A stretch of DNA of 64,000 nucleotides from a bacterium Scap17 (GTDB taxonomy: Bacteria > Pseudomonadota > Gammaproteobacteria > Pseudomonadales > Halomonadaceae): positions 496,001-560,000 of the forward strand of contig VINJ01000001.1 in assembly GCA_013376735.1 (NCBI GenBank), read 5' to 3'. A program made the position numbers and the translations under genes. Under the pieces are notes generated by a model. It ran no database searches, was not told the origin of the DNA, and was given only the letters and a program-made list of their open reading frames with translations. This document shows, in pieces, positions 8,324-18,034 of this stretch (positions are counted from its first letter, which is position 1; every line of letters begins with the position of its first letter).

Positions 8324-9307
8324 ATGAGAAAAAGCCTAATGCGGGGGGCTCTGCGGGGACTCCCTATCCTCGCGGGATTATTGATGCTGTCCGGCTGTGA
8401 CGCCGTACTCTTCGATCCCAAGGGGCCTATCGGTGAATCCGAAAAGTCGCTGATCCTGACTGCTACCTATCTGATGCTCGTGGTCGTTATCCCGGTCATC
8501 TTCATGACGCTGTGGTTCGCCTGGCGCTATCGCGATACCAAGCAGAGCAAGGCGACCTACACGCCCAACTGGGCGCATTCCACCAAGATCGAGATCGTGG
8601 TCTGGGGTATTCCCTGCATGATCATCCTCGCGCTTGGCATCCTGACCTGGAAGAGCACGCATGAGCTGGACCCGCGTGCCGAGATCGTCGACGGCGGTGA
8701 GCCGATCGAGGTGCAGGTCGTGTCCATGGACTGGAAGTGGTTGTTCATCTATCCGGAGCAGGGCATCGCGACGGTCAATGAACTGGCCATGCCGGTGGAT
8801 CGTCAGGTTCGCTTCCACATCACATCCGACACGGTGATGAACTCGTTCTTCGTCCCGCAGCTCGGTAGCCAGATCTATGCAATGGCGGGGATGGAAAACC
8901 GTCTGCACCTGATCGGCAGTGAAGTGGGTACCTACGACGGTATCTCTGCCAGCTATAGCGGCGCCGGCTTCGCCGACATGCACTTCAAGGCGCATGTCAT
9001 GAGCGAAGGCGACTTCGACGCCTGGATCGAGAAGGCACGCGGCAGCAGCAAGGTGCTGGATGATGCTGGCTTCGCCGCTCTCCAGGAGCCGAGCGAAGAC
9101 GTCGCCCCGACCTTCTATGGTCAGGTCAAGCCGAACCTGTATGAGCAGATCATGGCGCCCTACATGGACGGCATGGAGCTGGGCATGAGCGATGATCAGA
9201 TGCGCCACATGAAGAAGGGTGGAATGCATCACGACAGCGCCGAACACGGCATGTCCGATCATGACGCTTCTGGTCACGCCGAATCTGCGATGGCAACCGA
9301 GGAATAA
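8324..9307 (+). CDS. cyoA: Cytochrome bo3 ubiquinol oxidase subunit II
   Basis: The 327-residue CyoA is the cupredoxin-fold subunit of the quinol-oxidising, proton-pumping terminal oxidase in the inner membrane. It begins as a lipoprotein precursor with lipobox LSGC (Cys25), followed by two transmembrane helices and a periplasmic domain (VQVVSMDWKWLFIYPEQGIATVNEL). The CuA-binding residues of cytochrome c oxidases are absent, as expected of a quinol oxidase. The C-terminus is rich in His, Met and acidic residues, a feature also of E. coli CyoA. The start at 8324 is chosen for GAGGT six bases upstream; an in-frame codon 21 bases earlier has no such site. It is the first gene of cyoABCDE. Confidence 0.96.
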   Translation: MRKSLMRGALRGLPILAGLLMLSGCDAVLFDPKGPIGESEKSLILTATYLMLVVVIPVIFMTLWFAWRYRDTKQSKATYTPNWAHSTKIEIVVWGIPCMIILALGILTWKSTHELDPRAEIVDGGEPIEVQVVSMDWKWLFIYPEQGIATVNELAMPVDRQVRFHITSDTVMNSFFVPQLGSQIYAMAGMENRLHLIGSEVGTYDGISASYSGAGFADMHFKAHVMSEGDFDAWIEKARGSSKVLDDAGFAALQEPSEDVAPTFYGQVKPNLYEQIMAPYMDGMELGMSDDQMRHMKKGGMHHDSAEHGMSDHDASGHAESAMATEE

Positions 9308-9310
9308 GCA

Positions 9311-11320
9311 ATGCTTGGAAAACTCACAATAGAGGCTGTTCCGTATCACGAGCCGATCATCATGATCGTGCTTGCGGCGGTAATCCTCGGTGGTGCAGCC
9401 CTTGTCGGCTTCATCACGGTAAAGAAAAAGTGGGCCTACCTGTGGAATGAGTGGTTCACCTCTGTCGATCACAAGAAGATCGGCATGATGTACATCATCG
9501 TCGCGTTGGTGATGCTGATCCGTGGTTTCTCCGATGCGATCATGATGCGTTCCCAGCAGATGCTGGCGTCCAGTGGTGGTCAGGGCTATCTGCCCCCGGA
9601 TCACTACGACCAGATCTTCACTGCCCACGGCGTGATCATGATCTTCTTCGTGGCGATGCCGCTGGTCATCGGTCTGATCAACGTTGTCGTGCCGCTGCAG
9701 ATCGGCGCACGTGACGTGGCCTTCCCGTTTTTGAACTCGCTCAGCTTCTGGCTGTTCGTGGTCGGCGCGCTGCTGGTCAACATCTCTCTGGGTCTGGGTG
9801 AGTTCGCCAAGACTGGCTGGCTGGCCTATCCGCCGTTGTCGGGGGCCAATTACAGCCCCGGGGTCGGGGTGGATTACTGGATCTGGTCATTGCAGATCTC
9901 CGGTGTCGGTACCCTGCTGACAGGTGTCAACTTCATCGCCACCATCCTCAAGATGCGTGCGCCGGGCATGTCCCTGATGAAGATGCCGGTCTTCACCTGG
10001 ACCGCACTGTGCGCCAACGTCCTGATCGTCGCGGCCTTCCCGATTCTGACCGCTACCATCGCGATGCTGACGCTCGATCGCTACCTCGACTTCCACTTCT
10101 TCACCAATGACCTTGGTGGAAACATGATGATGTACGTCAACCTCATCTGGGCCTGGGGCCATCCTGAGGTGTACATCCTGGTGCTGCCGGTCTTCGGTGT
10201 GTTCTCCGAAGTCATCGCCACCTTCTCCAAGAAGAAGCTGTTCGGTTACACCTCGCTGGTGTGGGCGACTCTCGTCATCACCGTCCTGTCGTTCATCGTC
10301 TGGCTGCACCACTACTTCACCATGGGTGCCGGCGCTGACGTGAACGCCTTCTTCGGTATCGCGACGATGATCATCTCGATCCCGACAGGTGTGAAGATCT
10401 TCAACTGGCTGTTCACCATGTACCGTGGTCGTGTCGAAATGACCTCTCCGGTGCTGTGGACCCTGGGCTTCATCGTCACCTTCACCATCGGTGGCATGAC
10501 CGGCGTTCTGCTGGCCGTTCCGGGCGCCAACTACGTACTGCACAACTCGCTGTTCCTGATCGCCCACTTCCACAACGTCATCATCGGCGGCGTGGTCTTC
10601 GGTGCGATGGCCGGTATTACCTACTGGTTCCCGAAAGCGACCGGCTTCATGCTGTGCGAGAAGTGGGGCAAGCGTTCCTTCTGGTTCTGGATCACTGGCT
10701 TCTACCTCGCCTTCATGCCGCTGTACATCCTCGGCTTCATGGGCATGACCCGTCGTCTGCAGCACGTCGACAACCCGCTGTGGGTGCCGTACCTGGTCGT
10801 CGCCTTCATCGGTGCTGTCCTGATCCTGATCGGTATCGCCTGCACCGTGATCCAGATCGCGGTCAGCATCAAGAACCGCAAGCAGCTGCAGGACACCACT
10901 GGCGATATCTGGGGCGGTCGTACCCTGGAGTGGAGCACCACTTCACCGGCACCGTTCTACAACTTCGCTCACGAGCCGCAGGTTTCCGAGCTCGACGAGT
11001 TCTGGGAAATGAAGGAACGTGGCATCGAGCAGGAGGCCAAGAAGCCTTATGCGCCGATCCACATGCCGCGCAACGCCGCTGCTGGCGTCATCATCTCCGC
11101 CTTCAGCCTGGTGTTCGGTTTCGCTCTGGTCTGGCACATCTGGTGGATGGCCGTGGTCGGGCTGGTCGGCATGATCGCTACCTTCATCGTGCGCTCCTTC
11201 AACTACGACATCGACTACTACGTGTCCGTCGAGGAAGTGGAGCGTGTCGAGCGTGAGGGTCGCGAGCGTCGCGCCCTGCCCAGCGCCCGCACACCTAACG
11301 ACACAGTGGTTCAGGGGTAA
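9311..11320 (+). CDS. cyoB: Cytochrome bo3 ubiquinol oxidase subunit I
   Basis: The 669-residue heme-copper catalytic subunit has about fifteen membrane helices. The ligand motifs are visible: the low-spin heme histidine in [11 protein letters not shown], the CuB / His-Tyr segment [14 protein letters not shown], the CuB histidines in [10 protein letters not shown], and the heme ligands in [11 protein letters not shown]. It reduces O2 to water with electrons from ubiquinol and pumps protons. The gene starts three bases after the cyoA stop. The length matches the E. coli protein closely. Confidence 0.98.
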   Translation: MLGKLTIEAVPYHEPIIMIVLAAVILGGAALVGFITVKKKWAYLWNEWFTSVDHKKIGMMYIIVALVMLIRGFSDAIMMRSQQMLASSGGQGYLPPDHYDQIFTAHGVIMIFFVAMPLVIGLINVVVPLQIGARDVAFPFLNSLSFWLFVVGALLVNISLGLGEFAKTGWLAYPPLSGANYSPGVGVDYWIWSLQISGVGTLLTGVNFIATILKMRAPGMSLMKMPVFTWTALCANVLIVAAFPILTATIAMLTLDRYLDFHFFTNDLGGNMMMYVNLIWAWGHPEVYILVLPVFGVFSEVIATFSKKKLFGYTSLVWATLVITVLSFIVWLHHYFTMGAGADVNAFFGIATMIISIPTGVKIFNWLFTMYRGRVEMTSPVLWTLGFIVTFTIGGMTGVLLAVPGANYVLHNSLFLIAHFHNVIIGGVVFGAMAGITYWFPKATGFMLCEKWGKRSFWFWITGFYLAFMPLYILGFMGMTRRLQHVDNPLWVPYLVVAFIGAVLILIGIACTVIQIAVSIKNRKQLQDTTGDIWGGRTLEWSTTSPAPFYNFAHEPQVSELDEFWEMKERGIEQEAKKPYAPIHMPRNAAAGVIISAFSLVFGFALVWHIWWMAVVGLVGMIATFIVRSFNYDIDYYVSVEEVERVEREGRERRALPSARTPNDTVVQG

Positions 11321-11322
11321 TC

Positions 11323-11949
11323 ATGGCGAATAATGCAATGACATCTCACGATGGGGCGCATGACGCCCATGACGATCACGAGCATCACGATACCAACGGC
11401 CTGAAGGTCTTCGGTTTCTGGCTCTATCTGCTGAGCGACTGCATCCTGTTCGCGATGCTGTTCGCGGTCTACGTGGTACTGAGCCAGGCCTATGCCGGTG
11501 GCCCGACGGGCGCCGAGATCTTCGAGCTGAACTTCGTGCTGGTCGAGACCGCGCTGCTGCTGGCCTCGAGCTTCACCTACGGCCTGGCGATGCTGGGCAT
11601 GAACCGCGGGGACAGCTCCGCGGTGATCAAGTGGCTGATGATCACCTTCGCCTGTGGCGCAGGCTTCATCGCGATGGAAATCTATGAGTTCTACCACCTG
11701 ATCGTGAACGGCCAGGGTCCGGACAAGTCCGCGTTCCTGTCTGCCTTCTTCACCCTGGTCGGCACCCACGGTCTGCACGTGACCGTCGGTCTGATCTGGA
11801 TGGCGCTGCTGATCTTCCAGGTCAAGAAGAAAGGTCTGACGGAAGTGCATCGCGGTCGTCTGATGATGCTCAGCCTGTTCTGGCACTTCCTGGACGTCAT
11901 CTGGATCTGCGTCTTCACCGTCGTCTATCTCACAGGAGTGATGCTATGA
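11323..11949 (+). CDS. cyoC: Cytochrome bo3 ubiquinol oxidase subunit III
   Basis: This 208-residue subunit III of the heme-copper oxidase has five predicted membrane helices (for example [19 protein letters not shown]). The cytoplasmic N-terminus is His- and Asp-rich ([14 protein letters not shown]), as in E. coli CyoC. It starts two bases after cyoB, and its last four bases overlap the start of cyoD. Confidence 0.97.
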   Translation: MANNAMTSHDGAHDAHDDHEHHDTNGLKVFGFWLYLLSDCILFAMLFAVYVVLSQAYAGGPTGAEIFELNFVLVETALLLASSFTYGLAMLGMNRGDSSAVIKWLMITFACGAGFIAMEIYEFYHLIVNGQGPDKSAFLSAFFTLVGTHGLHVTVGLIWMALLIFQVKKKGLTEVHRGRLMMLSLFWHFLDVIWICVFTVVYLTGVML

Positions 11950-12275
11950 GCCATTCCAACAACGACCACAACGACAATCACGGCAGCGTCAAGCAGTACG
12001 TGACCGGTCTGATTCTCTCCATCATCCTGACCATCATCCCGTTCGGGATGGTGATGATGATGGATGATCCGGGTGTCGGCGTGATCTGGGCCATCTACGG
12101 TTTCGCCATCGCTCAGGTCTTCGTGCAGCTGTACTTCTTCCTGCACCTGGACGGCTCCAAGGAGCAGAGCTGGAATGTCATGGCCATGCTGTTCACCGTG
12201 GTGATCGTGGCAATCGTCGTTGGTGGTTCCATATGGATCATGATCGAGCTGAATCAGAACATGATGCCCATCTGA
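11946..12275 (+). CDS. cyoD: Cytochrome bo3 ubiquinol oxidase subunit IV
   Basis: The 109-residue small subunit has three membrane helices and a His/Asn/Asp-rich N-terminus, and assists CuB assembly in the E. coli enzyme. The segment [19 protein letters not shown] is typical of the family. It overlaps cyoC by 4 bp, consistent with translational coupling. Confidence 0.96.
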   Translation: MSHSNNDHNDNHGSVKQYVTGLILSIILTIIPFGMVMMMDDPGVGVIWAIYGFAIAQVFVQLYFFLHLDGSKEQSWNVMAMLFTVVIVAIVVGGSIWIMIELNQNMMPI

Positions 12276-12279
12276 TAGC

Positions 12280-13143
12280 GTGAGCCTGATGATCAAGGAC
12301 TACCTGCGTACCACCAAGCCGGGCATTATCTTCGGCAACCTGATCACCGTCAGCGGCGGCTTCTTTCTCGCTTCCGGTGGTGAGGTGGATTGGGCGCTGT
12401 TCATCGCCACCCTGGTCGGGGTGGCGTTGATCGTGGCCTCAGGCTGTGTGTTCAACAACTGCATCGATCGCGATATCGACCGCCACATGGCACGTACCCA
12501 GGGCCGTGCTCTGGTGCAGGGCGACATCTCGCTGAAGGGGGCCTTCGTCTTCGGCAGCGTGCTGGGCCTTGCGGGCTTCTGGCTTCTGGCCGCGATGACC
12601 AATCTCATGGCGATGATCGCCGTGGGGCTGGGCTTCGTGATCTACGTCGGGGCCTACAGCATGTGGCTCAAGCGTGGCTCGGTGTATGGCACCCTCATCG
12701 GCTCACTGTCCGGCGCTGCGCCGCCAGTGGTCGGCTACCTGGCCGTCACCGGTCAGGCGGACATGGGGGCGCTGCTGCTGTTGATCATCTTCAGCATGTG
12801 GCAGATGCCGCATTCCTATGCGATTGCCATGTTTCGTGTCGATGACTATCGGGCCGCCAATATTCCGGTACTCCCGGTAGCGCGAGGCATGGAGCATGCC
12901 AAGCGTGTAGTGACGGGGTACATTGCCGGCTTCATCCCGGTGTCGCTGTTGCTGACACTGTGGGGATATACCGGCATCTGGTATCTGGTAGTCGCGACCG
13001 TCACGGGTGGCTGGTGGCTGTATCTGGCCGCCTGGCGCCTCAAGGATCAGCCTGATGCCTCCTGGGCACGCAAGCTGTTCGGCTTCTCCATCATCATCGT
13101 CATGGCGCTCAGCCTGATGATGAGCCTGGACACGCAGCTGTAA
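12280..13143 (+). CDS. cyoE: Protoheme IX farnesyltransferase (heme O synthase)
   Basis: This UbiA-family prenyltransferase makes heme O for the bo3 oxidase. The N-terminus reads [19 protein letters not shown]. The first Asp-rich prenyl-diphosphate motif is [18 protein letters not shown], and the second conserved region is [12 protein letters not shown]. About nine hydrophobic segments are visible. The frame opens with GTG at 12280; the ATG at 12289 aligns better with E. coli CyoE, so the true protein may be 284 rather than 287 residues. It is the last gene of the operon, five bases after cyoD, and is followed by a strong bidirectional terminator. Confidence 0.96.
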   Translation: MSLMIKDYLRTTKPGIIFGNLITVSGGFFLASGGEVDWALFIATLVGVALIVASGCVFNNCIDRDIDRHMARTQGRALVQGDISLKGAFVFGSVLGLAGFWLLAAMTNLMAMIAVGLGFVIYVGAYSMWLKRGSVYGTLIGSLSGAAPPVVGYLAVTGQADMGALLLLIIFSMWQMPHSYAIAMFRVDDYRAANIPVLPVARGMEHAKRVVTGYIAGFIPVSLLLTLWGYTGIWYLVVATVTGGWWLYLAAWRLKDQPDASWARKLFGFSIIIVMALSLMMSLDTQL

Positions 13144-13202
13144 TCCAGCCGTAGTACCTCCCGGGTGACCCGCCTTCGGCGTGTTGCCTGGGTGAAAGCC
13201 AG

Positions 13203-13236
13203 AAAACCCGCCACCGGCTTGCCGGTGGCGGGTTTT
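13203..13236. terminator. Bidirectional terminator between cyoE and gbcA
   Basis: A 16-bp perfect stem, AAAACCCGCCACCGGC with its complement and a TT loop, is followed by a T-run on the plus strand and four Ts on the minus strand. It serves the two convergent units. Confidence 0.92.
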
Positions 13237-13289
13237 TTCTTGCCTGTCTTTCAGAGACTCAGGTTTCGAGGACTCAAGGGCTCAAGCCC

Positions 13290-14573
13290 TCAGGCCAGCT
13301 GCAGATGCGGCTCCTGCTGTTCCTTGAGCGCTTCCTGCATGCGCTCGGCATACCAGTCGACGAAGTCGACGACACCGAACTCGAAGGTCGCCGAGTAGGG
13401 GCCGGGCTGATAGGCGCTGGAGTTGACGCCGCGCTGGTTCTCTTCCACCAGCTGACGGTCCTGATCATTGGTGGCATCCCACACCTTGCGCAGCTTCGCC
13501 AGGTCGTAGTCGATACCTTCCACCGCGTCCTTGTGCACCAGCCATTTGGTGGTCACGCGGGTCTTGAGGGGGCCGATCGGGTCGACCTGGAAGACCACGG
13601 CATGATCGCCCATGAAGTGGTTCCAGGAGTTGGGCAGGTTGAGGATGCGCAGCGAGCCCATGTCGGGGCTTTGCAGGCGACCCAACAGCTTCTTGCATGC
13701 TGGAGTGCCGTCCGTGGTCATCGAGACGGTGCCTTCCAGCAGCGGCGTGCGCGTCATGCGATTGCGACGACCGAAGCGCACCAGCTGATAGGGCACCTTC
13801 TCGGCATCCCAGTCGGCCTGCTTCTTCGCGACCATCGCCTTGTAGGCTTCGGTGGCACGGGGGTCATCGGTGTCATCGAATTCCTGCAGGGTGTTGAGCA
13901 GCTCCGGGTGGGAGCCATCGCAGTGATAGCACTCGCGATTGTTCTCGATCACCAGCTTCCAGTTGCCTTCCTCGATGATGGAGGAGCTGGCCGCGACCTT
14001 GACGTTCTCCATGTCGTAGGGCTTGAGGTAGAACTCCAGCGTCTTGAAGAAGGGCTCACAGTTCTCGGGCTGCTCGGCGAGGTTGATGAACAGCATGCCA
14101 CCGGCTGAGCGCACGTGGACGGGGTGCAGGCCGTACTCACTGGTATCGAAGGTGGTGCCCATGTCGGAACCGGCGAACAGCAGACGGCCATCCAGCTCAT
14201 AGGTCCACTTGTGATAGCCGCACACCAGCTTGGCGACCTTGCCACGCTCGGTGCTGCACAGGCGGGACCCGCGATGACGACAGACATTATGGAAGGCATG
14301 GATGGCCCCGTTGTCACCGCGCACGATGATGATCGGACTGTTGCCCACGTCCATGGTCATGAAGTTGCCCTTGAGCGGAATCTCGCTGCTGAGACCGGCA
14401 AACAGCCACTCGCGCTCGAAGATCTCCTTCATGTCGAGATCGAACAGGCGCTGATCATTGTAGAAGGGCTGGGGCAGGGTGTAGCCGGGACTGCGGGCCT
14501 GTAGAAGCCGCGCGGCGGCCTCGCGTACCGCCTGACGCTGCTGATCCTGAGCGTGTTCCAGTAAGTCGCTCAT
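13290..14573 (-). CDS. gbcA: Glycine betaine monooxygenase, Rieske oxygenase component
   Basis: The 427-residue Rieske non-heme iron oxygenase demethylates glycine betaine to dimethylglycine and formaldehyde in the cytoplasm. The Rieske [2Fe-2S] ligands are C98, H100, C118 and H121 (CRHRGSRLC ... CGYHKW). The mononuclear iron motif is NNRECYHCDGSHPE, with H217 and H222. The start at 14573 was chosen over an upstream in-frame ATG at 14744 because GAGGA lies just before it and the extra 57 residues look like leader sequence. It diverges from gbcB, its reductase, across about 620 bp. In Pseudomonas this pair is induced by GbdR. Stachydrine or carnitine oxygenases are related, but the gbcB, sox and glyA context favours betaine. 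Confidence 0.94.
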   Translation of the reverse strand: MSDLLEHAQDQQRQAVREAAARLLQARSPGYTLPQPFYNDQRLFDLDMKEIFEREWLFAGLSSEIPLKGNFMTMDVGNSPIIIVRGDNGAIHAFHNVCRHRGSRLCSTERGKVAKLVCGYHKWTYELDGRLLFAGSDMGTTFDTSEYGLHPVHVRSAGGMLFINLAEQPENCEPFFKTLEFYLKPYDMENVKVAASSSIIEEGNWKLVIENNRECYHCDGSHPELLNTLQEFDDTDDPRATEAYKAMVAKKQADWDAEKVPYQLVRFGRRNRMTRTPLLEGTVSMTTDGTPACKKLLGRLQSPDMGSLRILNLPNSWNHFMGDHAVVFQVDPIGPLKTRVTTKWLVHKDAVEGIDYDLAKLRKVWDATNDQDRQLVEENQRGVNSSAYQPGPYSATFEFGVVDFVDWYAERMQEALKEQQEPHLQLA

Positions 14574-14643
14574 CGCGGTGTCCTCGCACGGTCGGTAGGC
14601 GCCGGGAGCAGGGTCGCCTTGGGTTGAGTGAGTGTGCTGATCA

Positions 14644-14651
14644 TTGTTGTT
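14644..14651 (-). promoter_or_regulatory. AAnAAnAA (Hfq/Crc-like) leader motif, gbcA
   Basis: CACAACAACAATG on the minus strand lies 71 bases before the gbcA start. It contains AACAACAA. Being farther from the ribosome site than the other examples, its role is less certain. Confidence 0.3.
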
Positions 14652-15166
14652 GTGAAGCCGGGACAGAGAGAACGAGTGAACAGACCATTGCCGGGCAGCA
14701 CCGCGAGTCGACATCAGTGCACCTATGAGTGAATGCCGATGCATCGCGCGGTGCGTCGTCCCGTCCTGGTCGGTTCGGGTGTCGAGGGCGGCGCATGCCA
14801 GGAGGCCGCTCGCTCAACAGGATGGTCAGCGTGGAAGTTCAGGCGGCCCGCATGAGGTCTGAATGGCATTGCCACGCATGGAGCGCAGTGTGGCTGAGCT
14901 CAAGTCGCGACCTATGTCTGATGGCGACGCTCAATGATGTATTTCCGACGTCGGTTGGCTGCGCAGGACCTTCGAGGCACAGGCAGGCGCAGCGGTGAGG
15001 CGTGGGCAGGGGACTGCGGGGCGTGATTGGAGGGATCGGGCATGTTTCTGTCGTGCACGGATAAATGTCTGCCGGGCGCTGACTCGACAATCCTGAGCAT
15101 GTCCCACCGTTGGCCGCGCACGCAGCGCAGGGTGGCCTGACACTGTCTCTTCACGAACATGTCTCC

Positions 15167-15174
15167 AAGAACAA
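15167..15174 (+). promoter_or_regulatory. AAnAAnAA (Hfq/Crc-like) leader motif, gbcB
   Basis: CCAAGAACAACATG lies about 20 bases before the gbcB start and directly ahead of its GCGAGG ribosome site. The octamer is AAGAACAA. Confidence 0.4.
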
Positions 15175-15193
15175 CATGCCCAGCGAGGCCTTC

Positions 15194-16303
15194 ATGAGCA
15201 CCACTCTCAGCAACTTCAATCCGGTTACGACGCAGACCTGGACCAACGGTCGACATGGCGTGCGCTGCGTGAAGGTCATTCAGGAAACCTGGGACGTGCG
15301 CACCTTCTGTTTCATGGCCGAACAGCCGGTGATGTTCTTCTTCAAGCCGGGACAGTTCGTGACCCTGGAGCTCGAGATCGATGCCCAGCAGATCATGCGC
15401 TCCTACACCATCTCCAGCTCACCGTCGGTGCCCTACAGCTTCTCGATCACCGTCAAGCGCGTGCCGGGCGGGCTGGTCTCCAACTGGCTGCACGACAACC
15501 TCAATGAAGGCGATGTGCTGGCGGTGCATGGCCCGGTGGGCAACTTCAACTGCATCGACTACCCGGCGGAACGCATTCTGATGCTGTCCGGTGGCGTGGG
15601 CATCACGCCCTTGATGTCGATGGCGCGCTGGTACTTCGATACCAACGCCAACGTGGACATCTCCTTCGTGCACAGTGCGCGCAGCCCGCGCGACATCATC
15701 TTCTGGCGTCAGCTCGAGTTCATGGATTCCCGCGTGCCGGAGTTCAACCTGCACGTCATCTGCGAGCGCTTCGAGACGGGCCAGACCTGGTCCGGCTATC
15801 GCGGCTATCTCACCGACGCGATGCTCGAGATGATCGCGCCGGACTTCATGGAACGCGAGATCTTCTGCTGTGGGCCCACGCCCTACATGAATGCGATCAA
15901 GCACCTGCTGCGCAGCCACGGCTTCGACATGAGCCGCTATCACGAGGAATCCTTCGGCGCCACGCCGGTCGAGGTCGAGGAAGAAGCCATCGAGCAGGCC
16001 GAACAGGCCGAGGTGCTGGCCGATGAACTGGACCGCTCCGATCTCATGCGGGTCGAGTTCTCCGCCACCGGCAAGTCGGTGCAGATCGCCCCGGGCGAAA
16101 CCGTCCACGCCGCTGCCGCCAAACTGGGTCTGCATATTCCCAAGGCCTGCGGCATGGGCATCTGCGGCACCTGCCGGGTGCAGAAGGTCTCCGGCGAGGT
16201 CGCGATGGAACACAACGGCGGCATTACCGACGAAGACGTCGCCGAAGGCTTCATCCTGTCCTGCTGCAGTGTGCCCAATGGCGATGTGGTGATCGATTAC
16301 TGA
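15194..16303 (+). CDS. gbcB: Glycine betaine monooxygenase, ferredoxin reductase component
   Basis: The 369-residue reductase supplies electrons from NAD(P)H to GbcA. It has an FAD-binding barrel (RSYTISSSPS), an NAD-binding domain (MLSGGVGITPLMSM, then CCGPTPYMNAIKHLL) and a C-terminal plant-type [2Fe-2S] domain (CGMGICGTCRVQ, with the last cysteine in LSCC). The start at 15194 (MSTTLSNFNPV) follows GCGAGG; the frame stays open 84 bases further upstream but without family-like sequence. It is transcribed away from gbcA. The next gene on this strand starts about 200 bp later and probably has its own promoter. Confidence 0.94.
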   Translation: MSTTLSNFNPVTTQTWTNGRHGVRCVKVIQETWDVRTFCFMAEQPVMFFFKPGQFVTLELEIDAQQIMRSYTISSSPSVPYSFSITVKRVPGGLVSNWLHDNLNEGDVLAVHGPVGNFNCIDYPAERILMLSGGVGITPLMSMARWYFDTNANVDISFVHSARSPRDIIFWRQLEFMDSRVPEFNLHVICERFETGQTWSGYRGYLTDAMLEMIAPDFMEREIFCCGPTPYMNAIKHLLRSHGFDMSRYHEESFGATPVEVEEEAIEQAEQAEVLADELDRSDLMRVEFSATGKSVQIAPGETVHAAAAKLGLHIPKACGMGICGTCRVQKVSGEVAMEHNGGITDEDVAEGFILSCCSVPNGDVVIDY

Positions 16304-16455
16304 TCCACAACCTGGCCTCCCGCCCTGCTGGCTTTCGCGAGCGATATTCACGGGCGGGCGCAGGCGCTGGATAAATACGCTGGCTAAATGAGAGGACATG
16401 TCGCATTTGCGCGGTTGGATGACGCAGTCAGTCAGCCGCGACTTCTCGGGCCCCA

Positions 16456-16490
16456 TTAGCGTTAGGAGTACAAAAAGTACAACTAGCTAA
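16456..16490. promoter_or_regulatory. Imperfect palindrome before the NhaC-type gene
   Basis: A 35-bp region has outer arms TTAGC / GCTAA and inner arms GTAC / GTAC around AAAAA. It ends 11 bases before the chosen ATG at 16502. It could be an operator or a hairpin that hides the ribosome site. Confidence 0.4.
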
Positions 16491-16501
16491 TGGAGCAAGA
16501 C

Positions 16502-18034
16502 ATGACTCGGGACGTGAAGACCCCACTCCGGCCATCGCTCAAGATGGCTTGCCTGCCTATCGTGGCCACCCTGGCCGTTCTTGCGTTGCAACTGTTCGTG
16601 TTCGGCGAATTCACCCCGCATGTGCCGCTGGTATGCGGTGTCGCCATCACGGCGCTGATCGGCTGGAAGCTGGGCCACGGCTGGTCGGCGATGGAAGAGG
16701 GCATGATGCGCATCGTGCGTGTCGGCCTGCCTTCCATCGCGATCCTGATTCTGGTCGGCATGACGGTCGGGGTGTGGATCGCCTCCGGCAGTGTACCGAT
16801 GATCATCTACTACGGGCTCAAGCTGGTCTCGCCGGAATACTTCCTGGCAGCGGCCATGCTGCTGTGCGCGGTGGTCTCGGTGGCGCTGGGTACCAGCTGG
16901 GGCACCGTGGGCACGGTGGGGCTTGCGCTGATGGGCATCGGGGCCGGCTTCGGCATTCCGCCGTGGTGGACCGCCGGCGCGGTGGTGTCCGGCGCCTTCT
17001 TCGGTGACAAGGTCTCGCCGCTGTCGGATACCACCAATCTGGCGCCGGCGGTGACGGGCGTGAATCTGTTCGCGCACATTCGCAACATGATGCCGACCAC
17101 CATTCCCGCCATGCTGATCGCGCTGGTGGTCTACCTGGTCGCCGGCAATCTGCTCGCCGCCGGTCAGGTGCTGGATCTCGAGCGCATCACCGCCATCACC
17201 GAAGGGCTTTCCGGACACTTCACCTTCAATCTGTGGGTGCTGATGCCGCCGCTGCTGGTCATGACGCTGGCCGTTGCGCGCATGCCGGCACTGCCGGCGC
17301 TGTTCGTCGGGGTACTGGCCGGGGCGGTCGTGGCATTCGGCGTACAGGGTGAGGCGGTCAAGGCGCTGTTCGGCTATATGCAGGGCGGCTACGCCTTGAG
17401 CACCGGCGTGAGCGAGATCGACAGCCTGCTCAATCGCGGCGGCATCATGTCGATGGCCTGGGTCATCCTGCTGGTGATGATCGCACTGGCCTTCGGGGGC
17501 TTGCTGGAAATCATCGGCTGTCTGGAGGCGCTGTGTGCCGCGGTGCTGGTCAAGGTGCGCGGTATCTTCGGTCTGCAGGTCGCGGCCAGCTCCACGGCGG
17601 CGCTGACCAATGTCATCGCGGGCGACCCCTACCTCTCCATCGCCCTGCCGGGGCGCATGTACGCGCCGATCTATCGGGGTGAGGGATACTCGACGCTCAA
17701 TCTGTCGCGCTCACTGGAAGAGGGCGGCACGCTGATCTCGCCGCTGATTCCTTGGAATGCCGGCGGCGCGGTGGTCGTCAGCTCACTGGGGCTGATGGCC
17801 GGTGGCGTGGGCATGGAGGGTCTGCTTTACATACCGCTGGCCTTCGCCTGTTGGCTGTCGCCGTTGCTGGGGCTGCTCTACACCCTGCTTGGACGCTGCA
17901 TCATCCGGGCCGATGATGCCGAGCGCGCCGAATGGCAAGCCAGCGGACATGCCGTGACAACGCTGGCCCAGCTGCGTCAGCAGCAGGCCGAGGGCCTGGC
18001 GGGACTGCAAACCGCCACGCCTGAGGTGCGTTGA
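16502..18034 (+). CDS. NhaC-family Na+/H+ antiporter-like membrane protein
   Basis: This polytopic inner-membrane protein of 510 residues belongs to the NhaC branch of the ion-transporter superfamily. Conserved segments include ALGTSWGTVGTVGLALMGIG, SGAFFGDKVSPLSDTTNLAP and IAGDPYLSIALPGRMY. Such proteins exchange Na+ (or a carboxylate) for protons, for example NhaC and the malate-lactate exchanger MleN. The start at 16502 has GGAG six bases upstream; the ATG at 16490 has none. Its place between gbcB and glyA suggests a link to betaine metabolism or salt adaptation, but the substrate is not shown by sequence. Confidence 0.85.
   Translation: MTRDVKTPLRPSLKMACLPIVATLAVLALQLFVFGEFTPHVPLVCGVAITALIGWKLGHGWSAMEEGMMRIVRVGLPSIAILILVGMTVGVWIASGSVPMIIYYGLKLVSPEYFLAAAMLLCAVVSVALGTSWGTVGTVGLALMGIGAGFGIPPWWTAGAVVSGAFFGDKVSPLSDTTNLAPAVTGVNLFAHIRNMMPTTIPAMLIALVVYLVAGNLLAAGQVLDLERITAITEGLSGHFTFNLWVLMPPLLVMTLAVARMPALPALFVGVLAGAVVAFGVQGEAVKALFGYMQGGYALSTGVSEIDSLLNRGGIMSMAWVILLVMIALAFGGLLEIIGCLEALCAAVLVKVRGIFGLQVAASSTAALTNVIAGDPYLSIALPGRMYAPIYRGEGYSTLNLSRSLEEGGTLISPLIPWNAGGAVVVSSLGLMAGGVGMEGLLYIPLAFACWLSPLLGLLYTLLGRCIIRADDAERAEWQASGHAVTTLAQLRQQQAEGLAGLQTATPEVR

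Larger units (their letters stand above)
14574..15193. other. Divergent gbcA-gbcB regulatory region
   Basis: About 620 bp with no supportable gene. It holds A-rich leader motifs for both genes (14644-14651 minus, 15167-15174 plus) and presumably promoters and activator sites. I could not identify a GbdR-type site by eye. Confidence 0.5.

Noticed and set aside
9180-12000. His- and Met-rich tails of CyoA, CyoC and CyoD as a novel metal-binding feature
   Set aside because: E. coli CyoA and CyoC have similar His/Met-rich ends, so this is a known family trait and not unusual.
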